Assembly (NCBI RefSeq): GCF_902506655.1
Contig: NZ_LR734808.1
Coordinates: 2,974,501-3,038,500, forward strand
DNA: 64,000 nucleotides
Direction of reading: 5' to 3'
From: Marinoscillum sp. 108
GTDB taxonomy: Bacteria > Bacteroidota > Bacteroidia > Cytophagales > Cyclobacteriaceae
Shown here one piece after another: positions 61,878-64,000 of this stretch. Every line of letters starts with the position of its first letter. Within the stretch, counting starts at the first letter, position 1. The translations under genes and the position numbers were made by a program. The notes under the pieces were generated by a model. That model was not told where the DNA came from and did not search any database. It saw nothing but the letters and a program-made list of their open reading frames with translations.

Positions 61878-63437
61878 TTATACATCGTGGAGTATATGGA
61901 AGCGGTAGGAGAACGCATCAAACTTCTCCAGCAGTTCGGGAATGAATCCGGGATTGTTCAGGTAAAAATTAAGAAAATTATCATGGCGCTCCTGTAGTCC
62001 GTTGCCGGGAAAGAGCTTCTCCTTGATGTTGTCTATCTGAGACATAGCCGTTTCGTTATTTTGCTCTTCGGCCTTTTTCAGCCGTTTGGCTATGTTTTCC
62101 AGGGTTTTAAATGTTTTGGCCCCTTCTGCTCCGATGAAGCCGGTGAGTGAACCATCTATTTCTTCGGCTTTGGATTTTATTCTGTTGAACACCATGTTCA
62201 TCACTTTTCGCTCATCATTCAGTTCATAGCCGTTTTCCCCATGTTTTTGGAGATACATTTCTTTGAGTTTGTGAGCCGACTGAAATAGCTGTTTACCGGA
62301 GAGCTTCAGTTTTTGTACTTTTTTCTCGTTGGCCTTGTTCACAATGAGACCGAACACACGCGGCATCAGTGCGGGGAAAAACACCTCGTGATGGTCGAAA
62401 ACGTCTTTGAGTTGTAGCCAATAGGCGATTTCCGCGGGGCCTCCCACATAGGCCAGGTTGGGTAAAATCACCTCCTGATACAAGGGACGCATGATTACAT
62501 TAGGACTGAAATGCTCAGGATGCTTTTCAATCAATTCGATCATTTCCGGTTCAGAAAAGACTTTGTCTGTATTCAGGACTTTGAACTGCTCACCTTCACG
62601 CACGATACGTTCCCGGAGTCCGTTTTCCATGTAGAAGAAGTTGATTTCACGGGAAAAGGCCTGGTTTTTATACCCGGCAGCATCCAGCCTTTGTGAGGTG
62701 GCATTCACCAGTTCATTGGAGGTGTTCTCAAACAATTCCTTTTTGATCACAGGCGCAAAAAGGTGTTTCAAATTTTTGTGATCTGCATCCACCACGATCA
62801 ACCCCTGATCCCCAAAGAGTTCATTGACATAAAACCGTACAGCATCGGCCAGTCGGTCGTGATCCAGATAGGCCTTTTCGAAGAGCGGAACGGCCTCAGG
62901 CAAGGAGTCGATAAGTTCATTGAGAGAATGGGGCTTCATTTTACCCACCGGGCCCGTTTGTGCGGTGCTCCATTCATATTTTTTACCAAAGAGGTTGAAA
63001 TGATTGATTTCGGCCAGGTCGTGATCTTCTGTGGCCATCCAGTACACGGGCACAAAATGATAATCAGGATAGGCTGCTTTTAGTTGCTTGCAGGCGTTGA
63101 TCACCGTCACAATCTTGTAAATGAAGTACAGCGGACCCGTGAAGATATTCAGCTGATGGCCTGTGGTGACGGTAAATGTTTTCTGGTTGGTGAGGCTGTG
63201 AATGTTGAACTCCACTGCCTCTGAGTGCGGAAGAGGTCCATACTGCTCTGCCAAAAGCGACACCAAAGTGGTGCGATGACTCATGGGCAGTTGCCTCTTT
63301 TCTATCAGTGATTGGAAGTTTGGGACAGTGGGGAAGGTGTCGTAAAAAGGCTTCAGGGCCTCTTTTTGCTGAATGTAATCAATAAAGATTGAGGAAAAAC
63401 ACTCTGTTTCTTCCAGATTGACTTGCTCTAATTTCAT
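61878..63437 (-). CDS. bshC: Bacillithiol biosynthesis cysteine-adding enzyme
   Basis: The 519-residue protein has the BshC features TGHQLNIFTGPLYFIYKI near residue 95, the nucleotide-binding-like VIMRPLYQEVILPNLAYVGGPAEIAYW, and a C-terminal coiled coil with AKRLKKAEEQN. BshC adds Cys to glucosaminyl-malate in the last step of bacillithiol synthesis. bshA and bshB are not in the window. It lies 3 bp after rimO and before the cyclo-ligase. Confidence 0.95.
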   Translation of the reverse strand: MKLEQVNLEETECFSSIFIDYIQQKEALKPFYDTFPTVPNFQSLIEKRQLPMSHRTTLVSLLAEQYGPLPHSEAVEFNIHSLTNQKTFTVTTGHQLNIFTGPLYFIYKIVTVINACKQLKAAYPDYHFVPVYWMATEDHDLAEINHFNLFGKKYEWSTAQTGPVGKMKPHSLNELIDSLPEAVPLFEKAYLDHDRLADAVRFYVNELFGDQGLIVVDADHKNLKHLFAPVIKKELFENTSNELVNATSQRLDAAGYKNQAFSREINFFYMENGLRERIVREGEQFKVLNTDKVFSEPEMIELIEKHPEHFSPNVIMRPLYQEVILPNLAYVGGPAEIAYWLQLKDVFDHHEVFFPALMPRVFGLIVNKANEKKVQKLKLSGKQLFQSAHKLKEMYLQKHGENGYELNDERKVMNMVFNRIKSKAEEIDGSLTGFIGAEGAKTFKTLENIAKRLKKAEEQNNETAMSQIDNIKEKLFPGNGLQERHDNFLNFYLNNPGFIPELLEKFDAFSYRFHILHDV

Positions 63438-63440
63438 GCG

Positions 63441-64000
63441 TTAGTTTACCGGTTTTCCGTAGAGATCAAATGCGGTAGCTTTTTCGATGAGAATGTTGGC
63501 AAAATCACCAATTCTCAGATAATGCTCGCTGGCATCGATCAGCACTTCATTGTCTACTTCCGGGGAGTCATGCTCGGTGCGGCCGATAAACTGACCACCT
63601 TCTTTTCTGTCGATAAGTACCCGGAGCGTTTTGCCCACTTTTTGACTATTGATCTCCTCAGAAATAGATTCTTGTAACTCCATAACGCGCTCGGCGCGTT
63701 CAAGTTTTACATTTTCTGGCACGTTGTCTTCCATGGTGTACGCATGGGTGTTGTCCTCGTGCGAATAAGGGAATATCCCCAGACGCTCAAATCGTGATTT
63801 TTCAACAAAATCCAGCATATCCTCAAATTCTGCTTCGGTTTCTCCAGGGTGACCTGCTATTAATGTCGTCCGGATGGCAATACCCGGTACTTTTTCCCTA
63901 ATGGTCTTGAGGAGCTGCTCAGTTTTCTCACGGGTGGTACCGCGTCGCATGATTTTGAGCATTTCTGTGCTGCCGTGTTGCAGTGGGATATCCAGGTATT
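63441..64000 (-). CDS. rimO: Ribosomal protein S12 methylthiotransferase, C-terminal part (cut by window)
   Basis: The frame is open to the window edge; the visible end begins YLDIPLQHGSTEML and then LKIMRRGTTRE, a radical-SAM methylthiotransferase core segment. RTTLIAGHPGETEAEF and the C-terminal TRAM domain (about the last 65 residues) with RTEHDSPEVDNEVLI are characteristic of RimO rather than MiaB. It methylthiolates an Asp of ribosomal protein S12. The ATG at 63962 lies inside the gene and is not the real start. The [4Fe-4S] motifs lie outside the window. Confidence 0.92.
   Translation of the reverse strand, partial: YLDIPLQHGSTEMLKIMRRGTTREKTEQLLKTIREKVPGIAIRTTLIAGHPGETEAEFEDMLDFVEKSRFERLGIFPYSHEDNTHAYTMEDNVPENVKLERAERVMELQESISEEINSQKVGKTLRVLIDRKEGGQFIGRTEHDSPEVDNEVLIDASEHYLRIGDFANILIEKATAFDLYGKPVN

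Noticed and set aside
1-64000. CRISPR array, tRNA, rRNA, insertion sequence or prophage
   Set aside because: No regular short repeats with spacers, no cloverleaf-like gap, and no transposase, integrase or phage gene is visible. All gaps are under about 165 bp.

Overview
This 64 kb window reads as chromosomal core DNA of a Bacteroidota bacterium, most likely a Cytophagales-type (Cytophagia) organism. The evidence is SusC/SusD and DUF4249 outer-membrane uptake systems, an ECF sigma/FecR pair, Bacteroidota-type lipoproteins, a GlmU-like nucleotidyltransferase, a zinc-free L31, bacillithiol genes, and several promoters with the Bacteroidota -7 element TAnnTTTG. The order-level placement is an inference. 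I see no rRNA, tRNA, CRISPR array, insertion sequence, integrase or phage gene. Coding density is very high: no gap reaches 300 bp, and the largest (about 160 bp) lies in front of a tetR gene.

Layout. 1-5.0 kb: end of a secreted protein, an aldehyde dehydrogenase with a small lipoprotein, and a large AsmA-family protein with a charged helical tail. 5.0-10.6 kb (minus): a cell-surface signalling operon of ECF sigma factor, FecR anti-sigma, an STN-domain protein with LA_2272-type repeats, and a TonB-dependent receptor that lacks its own STN domain. 10.6-14 kb (minus): aldo/keto reductase, DUF6265 protein, RfbD-like reductase, and a cyclophilin lipoprotein with an insert. 14-18.9 kb (minus): five tightly coupled genes (GlmU-like, DNA polymerase III delta prime, RimB-like protease, RimK-like ligase, hemC), preceded by rpmE. 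19-24.9 kb (plus): a Wzi/RemB-like outer-membrane protein coupled to an MsbA-like ABC exporter, a small membrane protein, YifB/ComM and a YCII protein. 24.9-32.6 kb: a seven-helix membrane protein diverging from a ceramidase-fold hydrolase / D-threonine-aldolase-like / NagZ-like cluster, then a bestrophin and an FtsX-type permease.

32.7-38.3 kb (minus): lipA, an outer-membrane protein, bacillithiol-linked ytxJ, a secreted protein with 14 R-Y-S repeats, and a fused alpha/beta E1 dehydrogenase that would use lipoylated partners. 38.4-40.1 kb: M16 peptidase and ispF. 40.3-46.6 kb: tetR with a complete RND tripartite efflux pump, and a perfect 16-bp palindrome in front of tetR that is the obvious operator candidate. 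46.7-54.3 kb (minus): an uptake operon of lipoprotein, SusC, SusD, zinc metallopeptidase and DUF4302 lipoprotein. 54.4-55.6 kb: mnmD and a Uma2 nuclease, convergent. 55.6-60.2 kb (minus): TonB receptor, DUF4249 lipoprotein and MFS transporter. 60.3-64 kb (minus): rimO (cut by the window), bshC, a 5-formyltetrahydrofolate cyclo-ligase and ypdA, which together with ytxJ indicate bacillithiol-based thiol chemistry.

I did not find an unmistakable new defence or mobile system. The best leads are the R-Y-S repeat protein, the signalling operon with a detached STN domain, the SusCD/metallopeptidase/DUF4302 and TonB/DUF4249/MFS uptake loci, the ceramidase-fold cluster, and a shared operator-like sequence that may tie the efflux-pump TetR to the aldehyde dehydrogenase 40 kb away.
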